This document shows positions 63,764 through 64,000 of a DNA stretch of 64,000 nucleotides, piece by piece. Where the stretch lies: assembly GCA_021817145.1 (NCBI GenBank), contig JAKAVV010000001.1, forward strand, positions 62,001-126,000, given 5' to 3'. Position numbers and translations under genes: made by a program. The notes below the pieces were generated by a model. The model made no database searches and was not told where the DNA came from. It was given only the letters and a program-made list of their open reading frames with translations. The stretch comes from a bacterium (GTDB taxonomy: Bacteria > Vulcanimicrobiota > JABDET01). The number at the start of each line of letters is the position of its first letter. Position 1 is the stretch's first letter.

Positions 63764-64000
63764 TTATTTTTTGGAAATTTCCAAAATTTTATATTTTATC
63801 TTTCCTGCGGGAGTTTTAGCTTCAACCTGTTCTCCTTTGTGTTTTCCCAGGAGAGCTTTCCCAACAGGGGATTCGTTTGAAATTCTATGATTAGATGGGT
63901 CGCTCTCCGCTGATCCAACAATGGTGTAGCTTTCAGATTCATTGGAATCAGCATGTTTCAGTTTAACGGTTGAGCCAACACTGACAATATCGGTGTGGAT
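63764..64000 (-). CDS. greA: Transcription elongation factor GreA, C-terminal part (truncated by window edge)
   Basis: Missed by the ORF track. Reading the minus strand from the window edge gives VGSTVKLKHADSNESESYTI, SAESDPSNHRISNESPVGKA and LLGKHKGEQVEAKTPAGKI, ending EISKK. This is the C-terminal FKBP-like domain of GreA, including the ES(P)VGKALLG motif. The N-terminal coiled coil lies outside. Its stop abuts the response-regulator ATG. Confidence 0.93.
   Translation of the reverse strand: MHTDIVSVGSTVKLKHADSNESESYTIVGSAESDPSNHRISNESPVGKALLGKHKGEQVEAKTPAGKIKYKILEISKK

Overview
The window is a dense chromosomal segment (about 40% GC by eye, not computed) from a diderm bacterium. Evidence for an outer membrane is a porin with an N-terminal SLH domain, coiled coil and terminal Phe, an OprB-like porin and a FecR-like periplasmic protein. 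The order dprA-topA-trmFO-hslV and rpsB-tsf-pyrH-frr-uppS-cdsA is the Terrabacteria-type housekeeping order, and SLH-anchored porins occur in Cyanobacteria/Melainabacteria, Negativicutes and several uncultivated phyla. I therefore infer a poorly characterised diderm lineage, and do not name a taxon. Shine-Dalgarno motifs are strong and sigma70-type promoters are easy to see.

Layout. 1-13.1 kb: a plus-strand run with many 4-32 bp overlaps, dprA(end)-topA-trmFO-hslV-sensor kinase-two lone receivers-mutS-diguanylate cyclase-mutL, which interleaves DNA repair with signalling. 13.1-17.1 kb: a Gly-rich lysozyme-like protein (minus), a SpoIID-like protein and cytidine deaminase. 17.2-19.9 kb: three tandem, overlapping paralogues of an unfamiliar kinase-like family behind a consensus promoter, placed directly before rpsB. 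19.96-24.5 kb: rpsB-tsf-pyrH-frr-small ORF-uppS-cdsA; cdsA appears to start at CTG and is truncated in the ORF track. 24.6-31.9 kb: obg, ribD, then biotin carboxylase, a biotinyl-carrier protein, HMG-CoA lyase, bioA and bioD, a set linking biotin synthesis to a biotin-dependent acyl-CoA carboxylase/leucine-type pathway. tRNA-Lys(CUU) follows.

32-54 kb: alpha-glucan phosphorylase, a MazF-like/RHH toxin-antitoxin pair, larB, gpmI, a PAP2 phosphatase, grpE-dnaK, CHASE2-GAF-HD-GYP with a FecR partner, the SLH porin, a FIST protein, a cytoplasmic chemoreceptor, proline dehydrogenase, a ParE-like toxin relic, an MFS transporter, an OprB-like porin, a SIMPL protein and a DUF433/DUF5615 toxin-antitoxin pair.

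54.4-61.1 kb is accessory DNA: an MFS exporter, a frame-disrupted ankyrin-repeat protein, and what looks like tandem islands at the 3' end of tRNA-Val(UAC). A 48-bp exact copy of the tRNA 3' half lies at 58120-58167 and an 18-bp copy at 56747-56764. The inner segment carries a GC-rich HipA-like kinase plus an unknown partner. The outer one carries a DUF3761-type secreted protein and a 23-residue-repeat protein. No integrase is visible. 61.1-64 kb: a 59-aa ORF, a PhoR/PhoB-type two-component pair and the 3' end of greA.

No rRNA genes, CRISPR arrays or complete insertion sequences were seen. No gene-free stretch exceeds 300 bp; the longer gaps (54204-54417, 46271-46486, 58100-58303, 59588-59842, 60824-61054) are described through their promoters, repeats or findings. 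The best candidates for something undescribed are the tRNA-Val tandem islands with their HipA-like module and the triplicated kinase-like family upstream of rpsB.
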